From positions 1 to 13,246 of the forward strand of contig CALDMJ010000204.1 in the NCBI GenBank assembly GCA_937914725.1: a stretch of 13,246 nucleotides of DNA, written 5' to 3'. The position numbers and the translations under genes were made by a program. Positions within the stretch are counted from its first letter, which is position 1, and each line of letters begins with the position of its first letter. The notes below the pieces were generated by a model. It had not been told where the DNA came from and did not search any database. It saw only the letters and a program-made list of their open reading frames with translations. Below are positions 7,301 to 13,109 of this stretch, in pieces. This DNA is from an uncultured Clostridia bacterium (GTDB lineage: Bacteria > Bacillota > Clostridia > Christensenellales > UBA1242).

Positions 7301-10300
7301 TATTGATTGCTTTTGTATAAGAACTACTCAAATATATTTGTTGCGCTGAGTCATCGACTGAACGCATAAATATAGTGTAGTTACCTGCGTCCCTGCCCTT
7401 CAAGTACTCCGCTATATCGAATGTTCCGCGCGTCTCACCCTCTTGAGGCGTAAGATTATGCGTATCTTGCCCCTGCGGTTGCGAGAACACAATTTCATAC
7501 TTAGTTGCATTTGCAACATAGTCAAAACGTAAAATGTTATTTTCAATTCTAATGTTGCGCGGCTCTGCAAGAATTTTTACCTCAAAAGTTTTTGCCCCAA
7601 GCGCCGCACCAAAGTCACCACTGACTGTGTCACTGTTGTTTCCATTTGCCTTGACACGAACATAATACGATGTTCCACCATCAAGCCCATAGAATGTATA
7701 GCTCGTCGCAGCAATTGACTGCGCACTCTTGACGACAATGTTGTTTTCGTCGACGACCTCGACATCATAACTATTTGCGCCAACAATGCCGTCCCACATA
7801 ACTTGAGCATCCTTTATATGTAGCGCAAACACGTTGGTAAGTTTTTTGACCTCAATTTGATTTTCAATAACCGTCGAATCAAGCACATTTGTTTGATTTC
7901 CGCGCGCAATGACGCTGACAGTATGTGTTCCAGCACTACCAGCAACGACATATGTCGACGAAACGCCGCACGCGCTGCCAAGCGAACTGCCGTCTAGGAT
8001 GACCTCATAGTATGTGACGCCATCGACAGGCTCCCACGTGATGAGTCCGCTTTCAACTTTCAAAGTTTCAACAGATGCAAGTTTTTTCGCTGAAACAGGA
8101 AAACTTGCTTTACTCGTGATGTCGTAAGTATATGCGGTATTTGTGATTTTACTTGTCATACCTACTGCTCTAACGGTGATATCATAATCTCCCGCATTTG
8201 CAAACATTGTCGAACTCATAAGGTTTATAAACGTGACATTTGCCCCGTCTATAAACATCGTTTGCTTTTGTACTGTCTCGTTTGCAGCAAATTCCACCTC
8301 AATTTCATAACCCGTAGCGCCATCTTGCGCATCCCAACTCAAATTGCCGTTTTCTACTTTAAGCCCAACATCGCTAGAAATTTTGTGCAGTTTGATTTGT
8401 TCACTGAAGTTGGAACTAATTGTGTTTTGCCCGTTACCAATCGCTTGCAAACTGATTAATTGTTCCTCACCGTCCGCCAAATACTTGTCAAAGTTCAAAA
8501 ATTCGTCATAGATAGAGGCATACTCCGTACTGCCGACGCGCAAGTTGTATCCAAGATAACTTGCTCCGCTTGCCATTGTGTAGTACAAGACGCCATCCTG
8601 AACCTCAAAGTTTGTCGGGCAAGACAGTTTTTCAAAAGTAATTGCAGCGGATTTTTCACCGCTGACTGACATCGTGTCTGTGCTAATCGCGCGGATTTTG
8701 ATGCTGTAGCTTCCGCTATCATAATCGGCGGTCGAAAAGTCCATATAGTTGCCACTCACACGTATGGGCTCGTTTGCATCATTGATAAATACATCATACA
8801 AAATCGCGTCGCCAAGTCCTTGCCACGTGACTATACCGCCACTAAGCGTAACCTTGCTTTCGTCAATTGTTTTGAGTTTTCTAAACTCAAAATTTTGACT
8901 GTACTCAGAATCAATTACTTCCTTATTATTTCCAACAGCCTTTGTGCTGATAGTGTATTTTTTTGCAACAAAAGTTTGTGTTGCGGTATCAAAGAAATCA
9001 ATATAATTCAGCGTTTGAATAGGTAACGTGAGTGTGTCGTCCAAGCGGACAATGTAACCGTAACTCAGTTCGACTGCACCCCACGTGACATTGTCGCCCT
9101 TAACCGCAAGGCTTTGCGGCGCAGCAAGTTTTGTTACGCTCAAAATGTCTGAAGACTCACTGTTGACAAACTTTGTTCTTTCATCGATTGTGCCACCTGT
9201 CGCGGTAACTGAAAGACTATAAACACCGCTATCTATGTACTTTGAAGCGAAGTCAAAGTGAGTGTCAACCAAGTCCTCTTCGGTCGTGATTTTGCCGTTG
9301 TACTCTATTCTCAAGGCATAACCCGTCGCGTTTGCAACCTCATCCCAAGTGATGACACCGTTGTTGATATCGACATTTTGCGGTTTCGACAATTTGTCTA
9401 CTGCAAACTCGCTTGAGTACGCCGAATCTAGCGTTGTGCGCTGGTCGCCAACTGCCATAACATACACATTGTATGTGCCCGCTTGATACCCTTCGCCAAG
9501 GTCATACTTGACGTACGTCGAGGTTGCGGAAATCGGCTGAATTGATACTTCTCCCGTATCGTTGTTAATTATCTTTATATTATAACTTTGCGCACCAACC
9601 ACACTTTTGAAGGTCAAAATTTTGTCCTCTACTTGCGACTCAATCGGCGCCGCAAGTTTTGTAACAGTGATTGTGTTAGAAAAATTTGAGTTGTAGGTGT
9701 TGTTGTATGTATTACCAAGCGCGCGCACTTTGAAGGCATAAAAGCCCGCGTCAAGGTCATTTTCAATAATGTAGTTCAAGGACGTAAAACGACTTTTGTA
9801 CGTCTCGCCGTTCAAAAGAATTTCAAAAACACTTGCGTTTGAGTTTGGCGTAATCGAAATTGTTCTTTGCTCAATTGAAATGCTAGGCGCCGCTAATTGC
9901 GTGAAAGTGAACTCCGCGGAGTCCTCCGCATCAAGATACGCCTTGCCGTTGCCAAGCGCGCGAACTGAAATTACATTTTCAATGCCAACTTCAAAATCGG
10001 TAAAGAACTCACTGACAATTGTTTTTAAATAAGGCGCGCCATTCAAAGTGATTGCATAGCCGTAATTGTTGTCAACTCTGTCCCATACAACTTTTTCGCC
10101 GTCAAACTTCACATTTGTGACTGTGTCAAGGGTTACGGGGTTTGTGAAAACAACAACACTGACAACTGCACTTGCGCCCCCCACTGTTGCAGTAACTGAA
10201 ACCGTCGTTTCACCGCTGGCAACCCCCGTAACAATGCCGTCTTTGCTGACTGTCGCAACACTCGTGTCCGCACTCGCGAACACCAAGTCCGCATTACTGG

Positions 10301-10502
10301 CATTTGATGGCGAAAGTGTCAGTGTCAACTGTTCACTCGCACCAACAACCAACTGCACCTTTGATTGTGTGATAATGATTTTGTTAATTTTCTTTGCCTT
10401 GTCGCCGCCGCACGCGTATAACATAAGCGCAGAAAACAAGCCCACCATTAAAACAATCAGCAGTTTTGCAATCTCACTTATTTTAAGCCTTTGTCCTTCC
10501 AT
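4338..10502 (-). CDS. Giant multidomain surface lipoprotein (Big_2, Fn3-like modules, GLUG repeats)
   Basis: A 2054-residue exported protein, probably anchored outside the membrane by a lipidated cysteine. A positively charged N-terminus and a hydrophobic stretch lead to the lipobox LMLYAC, with the cysteine at residue 31. A bacterial Ig-like (Big_2) domain follows (about 39-120, with SADTSVATVSKDGIVTGVAS). Then come about 17 diverged modules of 85-95 residues; each opens with a GxVxW...AxGYxIxxN-type strand pattern and a glycine/asparagine turn near RALGN, and ends in KLAAP or a variant. This suits fibronectin-III-like folds. The last 440 or so residues (from about 1613) carry GLUG-type repeats, with GGI(A/V)G motifs near 1780, 1813, 1848, 1887, 1934 and 1969. 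No LPXTG or S-layer-homology motif is present. The start at 10502 follows an AAAGGA site; an ATG at 10514 overlaps that site. Likely an adhesin or ligand-binding scaffold; the ligand is unknown. Confidence 0.93.
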   Translation of the reverse strand: MEGQRLKISEIAKLLIVLMVGLFSALMLYACGGDKAKKINKIIITQSKVQLVVGASEQLTLTLSPSNASNADLVFASADTSVATVSKDGIVTGVASGETTVSVTATVGGASAVVSVVVFTNPVTLDTVTNVKFDGEKVVWDRVDNNYGYAITLNGAPYLKTIVSEFFTDFEVGIENVISVRALGNGKAYLDAEDSAEFTFTQLAAPSISIEQRTISITPNSNASVFEILLNGETYKSRFTSLNYIIENDLDAGFYAFKVRALGNTYNNTYNSNFSNTITVTKLAAPIESQVEDKILTFKSVVGAQSYNIKIINNDTGEVSIQPISATSTYVKYDLGEGYQAGTYNVYVMAVGDQRTTLDSAYSSEFAVDKLSKPQNVDINNGVITWDEVANATGYALRIEYNGKITTEEDLVDTHFDFASKYIDSGVYSLSVTATGGTIDERTKFVNSESSDILSVTKLAAPQSLAVKGDNVTWGAVELSYGYIVRLDDTLTLPIQTLNYIDFFDTATQTFVAKKYTISTKAVGNNKEVIDSEYSQNFEFRKLKTIDESKVTLSGGIVTWQGLGDAILYDVFINDANEPIRVSGNYMDFSTADYDSGSYSIKIRAISTDTMSVSGEKSAAITFEKLSCPTNFEVQDGVLYYTMASGASYLGYNLRVGSTEYASIYDEFLNFDKYLADGEEQLISLQAIGNGQNTISSNFSEQIKLHKISSDVGLKVENGNLSWDAQDGATGYEIEVEFAANETVQKQTMFIDGANVTFINLMSSTMFANAGDYDITVRAVGMTSKITNTAYTYDITSKASFPVSAKKLASVETLKVESGLITWEPVDGVTYYEVILDGSSLGSACGVSSTYVVAGSAGTHTVSVIARGNQTNVLDSTVIENQIEVKKLTNVFALHIKDAQVMWDGIVGANSYDVEVVDENNIVVKSAQSIAATSYTFYGLDGGTSYYVRVKANGNNSDTVSGDFGAALGAKTFEVKILAEPRNIRIENNILRFDYVANATKYEIVFSQPQGQDTHNLTPQEGETRGTFDIAEYLKGRDAGNYTIFMRSVDDSAQQIYLSSSYTKAINIEKLGIPVLSVVNGMLNYTKVYSAVEYEIGIKKPSETQPTIYKNRKDVTTFEFGTQFTAGEYYISITALGNGSSTFSSETSEDFTIEKLRTPIASTAERADLEVKNGQLYWKAVENATLYSIYVYRYDALTQKYILSYGTQLQPKEENWYLPTGERGTYQVSISVKGDDTKYVDSDALKKLNAPNDLGVLEGKVSWMNNADAVNGYELIVNDTYIAVGGTNTFELNENFSAINYTIRVRSVGNNDATLTSDASDPISASKLEKVVMYIDDGVLSWDNTGARAYNIIIVTDEGVECENFETTEFKYTFEGIDSGYYYVKVRQLGSLQASGSDGFLNSDVSDEFAVYKMDTPENLHINSDFTTTDPEQLARAGYLEWNAVENTSKYFITYTYQTVTFDPIDVVDNYYRFDDDTLFVGEYEFAVRASGETVVKGTKSFACVNSDPTKINAAKLAAPKDLSVANGVFRWSKAESSSTLDVRYMFCYYFAEDGQEFDMDTINVEYAGDVNFRTLNKLGKYKLLVYAVGVNCIQSDKAELGDEYQFDLFSEGSGAMDDPYIIKTFTVGQGVTAKTYTALQQLNYLNYLYDKSFKLMEDITIDSTFVPLGTLDELSFAKVNNGYSFEGVLDGNGHTIAFDSVNNTTAFGGVGEFGLFSSIAKSGIVRNLTLRDFVVSGSYHKIGIVAASNSGVIRNVTVITTSGGGITSAYAGGNQQTYVGGIAGENTNTGTIVGCVSQILINATNTKTYVYAGGIVGYNLGVIKNSETRAIYGSVNPIDKQIQGTYAGGIAGYCVGVASSIESCKNVASINATPSQGDLGSAFARAGGIAGMIEFNVLSTTGVVMPQVLACYNMGLVNALASGDDSSEAGTRVGGIVGLIAGGTISTCYNVGTVYIYNSSNERFNTTVGGIVGWNTNSEKSFVYNSFYIDGVGIPRSCTQTIQTNGSRSMALVTSELLKAESGTTGAVIDLLNEVQEYFAYIAGNYPKLIWES
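4341..5666 (-). repeat. GLUG-repeat domain coding region
   Basis: This part encodes the C-terminal domain of the lipoprotein, beginning after GSGAMDDPY. A first half with LDGNGHTI and FGLFSS motifs (typical openers of GLUG domains) is followed by at least six units of about 35-45 residues built on GGIxG, then a variable loop and an asparagine- or cysteine-containing strand (SCKNVA, ACYNMG, TCYNVG). Such repeats are found in secreted surface and adhesion proteins and are thought to stack as beta-structure. The chain ends with NYPKLIWES, a common closing pattern for this class. Confidence 0.75.
5667..10140 (-). repeat. Array of about 17 fibronectin-III-like protein modules
   Basis: Module boundaries are visible as KLAAP, KLSKP, KLSCP, KLASV, KLTNV, ILAEP, KLGIP, KLRTP, KLNAP, KLEKV and KMDTP, each followed by a strand such as NGVITWDEVANATGYALRI. 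The modules are diverged from each other (no near-identical DNA copies), so the array is old rather than a recent expansion, or was diversified after duplication. Module 16 has an insert near its start (TTTDPEQL) and module 17 is irregular, leading into the GLUG domain. Confidence 0.75.
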
Positions 10503-10804
10503 TTTTTTGCCCATCCTTTGGATTTGTCGCTAAAAAGCCACTTGCACGAGCATTTATCCTACAACGTAACATACCCGCGCACTCGACTTCAAAGCGTTTT
10601 CAACTTAAAGTCACATATTCGCTCGCGCATTCATTAAAGCCATACGCCCGCGCATTTGCACACGCCACAACCAACACAACGCATTTCATACTTACGCACT
10701 CAATTCGCACGCTAGTTTTATCACGCACAGCGTTTAAAATATTATTTGCAATACCTCGCAAAAATATTTGCGCCCGCCACACATTTCGCGAAAAACGATA
10801 AATC
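10503..10804 (-). promoter_or_regulatory. Long 5' leader of the lipoprotein gene with degenerate GC-rich repeats
   Basis: From the predicted start near 10804 to the ATG at 10502 there are about 300 nt without a supported gene. On the minus strand the words TGCGCGGGCG (10654-10645), TGCGCGAGCG (10629-10620) and TGCGCGGG (10582-10575) recur, the first two followed by related text ending CTTTAATGAA and CTTTAAGTTGAA. Close to the predicted start are two palindromes: TTTCGCGAAA (10784-10793) and CGCAAA-aata-TTTGCG (10757-10772). These look like operator or RNA-structure elements. The local G+C is higher than in neighbouring intergenic DNA. Confidence 0.4.
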
Positions 10805-10810
10805 AAGTTT

Positions 10811-10819
10811 AGTATACCA
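10811..10819 (-). promoter_or_regulatory. Extended -10 promoter, probably for the lipoprotein gene
   Basis: Minus strand TGGTATACT (10819-10811) is the same extended -10 sequence as at 143-151 before the gene at 186-938. The -35 region is T-rich and weak (TTTGTT at 17 bp). No better promoter was found nearer the lipoprotein start. Confidence 0.5.
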
Positions 10820-11109
10820 AAAATAAACAAAAAAACAAAGCATTTTACCCGCCTATTTAATCATTCTTTGCGTGCAAATTTATTGACCACGCAGACAAAA
10901 ACGCACATAGCCAATTAGCTATGTACCAACCCTCCTACAAAACCACCAAACCAAACCTGTACAGCGGCTACGCCGCTCGCACCCACCATAATTACTACCG
11001 CAACGCGAATATGGGACAATGCCAATAGATAAAAACAATGGGATGTGTATTAACAATAACGAAACCGAAAAACTGCAGACATTGTGAAACCAATTTGTTG
11101 ATTATTTTG
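10820..11109. other. Gene-free interval with short hairpins
   Basis: No supported gene. Three hairpins are visible: TGCGTG/CACGCA (10869-10874 with 10888-10893), ACATAGC-caatta-GCTATGT (10905-10924) and AGCGGC-tac-GCCGCT (10963-10977). The middle one, read on the minus strand, is followed by GCGTTTTTG and could be a weak terminator. Two tiny frames exist with no ribosome-binding site: 10921-11028 plus (35 codons, tyrosine/asparagine-rich) and 10915-10989 minus (24 codons, glycine/valine-rich). The stretch is G+C-richer than its surroundings. Confidence 0.35.
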
Positions 11110-11236
11110 TATAATGAAAAACAAATATTTTACACATAAAGGACAACATCAAAAACCTTTACAGCATTGGAATAAAAGCAATAAAAAAATGCAAAAAGCC
11201 AGTAATTATGCTGCTTTAAGCATTTTTTATTTTTAA
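11110..11236 (+). ncRNA. Possible small transcript or 40-codon ORF ending in a terminator
   Basis: A TATAAT (11110-11115) is followed about 70 bases later by a hairpin with a U-tail, which would define an RNA of about 110 nt. The same stretch holds an ATG frame of 40 codons (11114-11236) whose start overlaps the -10 box and lacks a ribosome-binding site, so an RNA is likelier than a peptide. The weak point is the -35, which does not match consensus at normal spacing. No known RNA family is recognised. Confidence 0.25.
11184..11234. terminator. Bidirectional terminator-like hairpin
   Basis: AAAAAATGC (11184-11192) pairs with GCATTTTTT (11220-11228); inside, AAAGC-c-AG pairs with CTGCTTT (11195-11202 with 11211-11217, one bulged C). 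A U-rich tail follows on the plus strand (to 11234), and a T-run also follows the stem on the minus strand. Confidence 0.55.
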
Positions 11237-11319
11237 TAAATTTATTTTAGATATACCAAAAAATAATGTTAATGATTAAAAAATATCTAAAAAAATAATC
11301 GGATTAAGTATTATGCGGG

Positions 11320-11404
11320 ATAAATTATACATTTTTTGCAACATTACTACATTTTTTTGCACCTATCATATAGTTTTTGTGTAACATAACTACAATTTTT
11401 AGCA
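11320..11404. repeat. Four degenerate 21-bp tandem repeats with phased T-tracts
   Basis: Units end at 11340, 11361, 11383 and 11404. Units two and four are the clearest: ACATTACTACATTTTTTTGC and ACATAACTACAATTTTTAGC, each completed by A. Units one (TATACATTTTTTGCA) and three (TATCATATAGTTTTTGTG) are more decayed. A fifth related copy, TACTACAATTTTTACGCA, is separate at 11692-11709. T-tracts spaced at two helical turns predict intrinsic DNA bending. No promoter or gene is evident inside. Confidence 0.5.
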
Positions 11405-11495
11405 ATCAAAAACAGTTTTATAAATTAACTTTACACCTGCAAAAAAACACATCTTAAATCGCATAGACATTACAAAACTTGCAATATAACCGCAT

Positions 11496-11550
11496 AAAAA
11501 TGCAGTTATATAGTGCTTTTTACATTGTATAACTGCATTTTTTTGCAGTT
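11496..11550. terminator. Perfect 15-bp hairpin overlapped by a competing hairpin
   Basis: AAAAATGCAGTTATA (11496-11510) and TATAACTGCATTTTT (11528-11542) form a perfect 15-bp stem with a 17-nt loop and T-runs on both strands. The right arm's AACTGCA (11531-11537) can pair instead with a third element, TGCAGTT (11544-11550), making a mutually exclusive second hairpin. The three-element direct-inverted-direct layout is like an attenuator, though no regulated gene follows on the plus strand before the greA terminator. Confidence 0.6.
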
Positions 11551-11841
11551 TTATATACGATTACAAAAATAAATATTGTTTGTATATTATAAAGACACAA
11601 ATAAAATTATTTGACAAAAAACACGCATTTCTATTTTTTAGCAGGTATGACGGTGCTTTTGCGTAGGAATACTATCATTTTTAGATAGTTATACTACAAT
11701 TTTTACGCATTTGTTTTTTTAGCAAGTTGATGCGCTTTTATTTAACACTGTTTTTTGTTTGTGATTTTACTTTTTTTGCTTCTTAAAAATATACATCGTA
11801 TTTTCTACACTATAGACTTGTTTTACTTAAAAAATAAAAAT
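11551..11841. other. Gene-free AT-rich interval
   Basis: No supported gene. The main structure is an imperfect hairpin at 11661-11708: GCGTAG/CTAC...TACGC outside and ACTATC-attttta-GATAGT inside (11671-11689). A TTGACA at 11611-11616 lacks a -10 at usable distance, and TTACAA (11561-11566) with TATTAT (11585-11590) is a weak plus-strand promoter candidate leading into nothing recognisable. Confidence 0.35.
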
Positions 11842-11891
11842 AAAAAAAATAGTGAAAACCGCAAAAATGCTAGACTTTTGTGGATTTCACT
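11842..11891 (-). terminator. Strong intrinsic terminator of greA
   Basis: AGTGAAAACCGCAAAA (11851-11866) pairs with TTTTGTGGATTTCACT (11876-11891) over 16 positions, with one A/A mismatch and one wobble, around a 9-nt loop. On the minus strand the stem is followed by A and then eight Ts (11849-11842). It begins 22 bases after the greA stop codon. Confidence 0.9.
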
Positions 11892-11913
11892 GTAAAACTA
11901 AAATCATATTTAA

Positions 11914-12381
11914 TTATCTTGTAATTGAGATAATTTTGAACTTCAACACACCTGATGGTGTACGGACGTCTACAACATCCCCTTCACTTCTACCAAGCAA
12001 AGCAGCGCCTACAGGTGATTCATTGCTGATAAGACGATTCTTAGGGTCACTTTCCGAAGAACCTACAATCTTGTATTCAAGTTCTTCATTAAACTCCATA
12101 TCCAAGATTTTTACCAAGCAACCGATTGAAACTTTTGAAGTATCTATTTCATTTTCTTCAATTATCTTTGAAGTGCGCAACTTATGCTCAATTTCGGCGA
12201 TTTCAGTTTCGATAACAGTTTGTTCATCTTTCGCTGAATCATACTCAGCATTCTCGCTCAAGTCGCCCATTTCACGTGCTGCTTGCAATTTTTTAGCAAC
12301 CTCGTTTCTCTTATCTGTTTTCAAGTAGTTGAGCCTATTTTGCAACGCCTCAAATCCTTCTCTAGTCAAATAACTTTCCAT
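11914..12381 (-). CDS. greA: Transcription elongation factor GreA
   Basis: GreA enters the secondary channel of backtracked RNA polymerase and stimulates cleavage of the 3' end of the transcript, so elongation can resume. The protein is 155 residues, the usual family length (about 157). The N-terminal antiparallel coiled coil (about 1-75) carries the acidic tip GDLSENAEYDSAKDEQ at 39-54, with D40 and E43 as the cleavage-assisting residues. The C-terminal FKBP-like domain (about 80-155) ends with SPVGAALLGRSEGDVVDV and a final beta-strand. The start at 12381 is fixed by the GGAGG at 12391-12387; a longer frame back to 12426 would be read through the leader hairpin and is rejected. A consensus promoter, a two-hairpin leader and a strong terminator surround it, so it is a single-gene transcript. 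Confidence 0.97.
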   Translation of the reverse strand: MESYLTREGFEALQNRLNYLKTDKRNEVAKKLQAAREMGDLSENAEYDSAKDEQTVIETEIAEIEHKLRTSKIIEENEIDTSKVSIGCLVKILDMEFNEELEYKIVGSSESDPKNRLISNESPVGAALLGRSEGDVVDVRTPSGVLKFKIISITR

Positions 12382-12386
12382 AATAA

Positions 12387-12391
12387 CCTCC
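12387..12391 (-). promoter_or_regulatory. Ribosome-binding site that fixes the greA start
   Basis: GGAGG on the minus strand, five bases before the ATG at 12381. It starts only four bases after the T-tail of the leader hairpin, so a transcript terminated there never includes it. Confidence 0.9.
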
Positions 12392-12395
12392 AAGG

Positions 12396-12445
12396 AAAAC
12401 AAAAAGTGCCGACGGCACTCGTGCAAGTAAATTATATTACTTGCA
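12396..12445 (-). terminator. greA leader: tandem hairpins and U-tract, likely attenuator
   Basis: From the predicted start near 12450 the leader first folds TGCAAGTAA-tataat-TTACTTGCA (12445-12422), then AGTGCC-gtc-GGCACT (12419-12405), followed by TTTTGTTTT (12404-12396). The second hairpin plus tail has the form of an intrinsic terminator placed between promoter and ribosome-binding site, giving an RNA of about 55 nt when it works. A GCAC (12425-12422) just before the second hairpin can pair with its GTGC (12418-12415), a possible antiterminator. Premature termination in a greA leader is known from Escherichia coli (GraL RNAs); a parallel here is inference. Confidence 0.6.
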
Positions 12446-12456
12446 ATTGTTGGTAT

Positions 12457-12485
12457 ATTATAATCTATTTTGCCGCTTTTGTCAA
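12457..12485 (-). promoter_or_regulatory. Perfect-consensus promoter of greA
   Basis: On the minus strand TTGACA (12485-12480), a spacer of exactly 17 bp and TATAAT (12462-12457). Both hexamers match the sigma-A consensus at every base. Such a strong promoter is consistent with a gene whose output is trimmed downstream by the leader hairpin. Confidence 0.9.
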
Positions 12486-12556
12486 GTAATTAGACACAGT
12501 GCATTTCATTAGAACATTATAACTAAAGCAAATCCGCAAAAAACGCTGCAAAACGC

Positions 12557-12585
12557 TTGTTTTTTAAGATGAAATAGTCTATAAT
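12557..12585 (+). promoter_or_regulatory. Candidate plus-strand promoter facing the origin-like region
   Basis: TTGTTT (12557-12562), a 17-bp spacer and a consensus TATAAT (12580-12585). It points right, away from greA, into the DnaA-box region. The next base pairs, TGTGCATAC (12585-12593), are a reverse DnaA-box-like word with one mismatch. If the gene beyond the right edge is dnaA, this could be its autoregulated promoter; the leader would then exceed 650 nt. Confidence 0.35.
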
Positions 12586-12626
12586 GTGCATACAAATCGC
12601 TTTATTTTAGTTAAAATTTAATTATC

Positions 12627-12664
12627 TACTTAACTATTTTTATAGTAAAGTACTTAACTATTTT
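12627..12664. repeat. 14-bp direct repeat adjoining the DnaA-box pair
   Basis: TACTTAACTATTTT occurs at 12627-12640 and 12651-12664, a 24-bp period; the second copy runs into the first DnaA box. Between them sits the palindrome ACTAT-tttt-ATAGT (12634-12647) and AAGTACTT (12648-12655). Repeats next to DnaA boxes are common in origins and may be iteron-like or duplex-unwinding elements. Confidence 0.55.
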
Positions 12665-12682
12665 ATCCACATTTTATACACA
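12663..12682 (+). promoter_or_regulatory. Tandem DnaA boxes, 11 bp apart
   Basis: TTATCCACA at 12663-12671 and TTATACACA at 12674-12682, both fitting TTATNCACA. Same orientation and same face of the helix, as expected for cooperative DnaA loading. Confidence 0.75.
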
Positions 12683-12932
12683 AAAGTTGATAAAGTAAAA
12701 ATTTATAAAATTTAATAAAAAGAGAAATCCACAAATTGTGCACATTTTGGCTTAAATATCAAATAAAATTACTAAAAAAATCAGAAAAAAAGGGTAGTAA
12801 ACTTCAATAATTTAGTGGGTATAAATAAAAATTGCAGCAAATCTAATCATTGCCAACAATCTAAGCATATAATTTCACAAAAAAGCACATAGTTCAATAA
12901 ATGTTTACGAAAAAACCAAATATCGCATAAAA

Positions 12933-12941
12933 TTATCCACA
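12933..12941 (+). promoter_or_regulatory. DnaA box
   Basis: Perfect TTATCCACA, 270 bp right of the first box and in the same orientation. Confidence 0.65.
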
Positions 12942-13100
12942 TTTTTAAATATAATGCCATAAAAACCATATAATTAACCCAACTTTAACACCAAAATTTT
13001 GCGTAAAATGAATTTTGAGCTTTTTTTTGTTGCGAAAACGATGTTTAGGTCATTTATTTGCCATAAAACGCGTCAAATTGCATCTATTAAATTACGATAG

Positions 13101-13109
13101 TTATCCACA
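13101..13109 (+). promoter_or_regulatory. DnaA box
   Basis: Perfect TTATCCACA in the same orientation as the others. A reverse word, TGTGTAAAA, follows at 13125-13133 with one mismatch to the reversed consensus. Confidence 0.65.

Noticed and set aside
10066..10533. Plus-strand frame of 155 codons opposite the lipoprotein start
   Set aside because: Low-complexity antisense shadow (threonine/valine/alanine-rich) of the signal peptide and Big_2 region; no ribosome-binding site.
10600..10830. Minus-strand frame of 76 codons in the lipoprotein leader
   Set aside because: Its start is upstream of the likely promoter (-10 at 10811-10816), it has no ribosome-binding site, and the C-terminal half is made of the repeated GC-rich words.
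11320..11404. CRISPR array
   Set aside because: Units are only 21 bp, contiguous without spacers and diverged; no cas genes in the window.
11852..12328. Plus-strand frame of 158 codons opposite greA
   Set aside because: Serine-rich antisense shadow of a certain gene, and its start lies inside the greA terminator stem.
12382..12426. N-terminal extension of greA by 15 residues
   Set aside because: It would be translated from the leader hairpin and the U-tract. The GGAGG at 12391-12387 and the family length fix the start at 12381.
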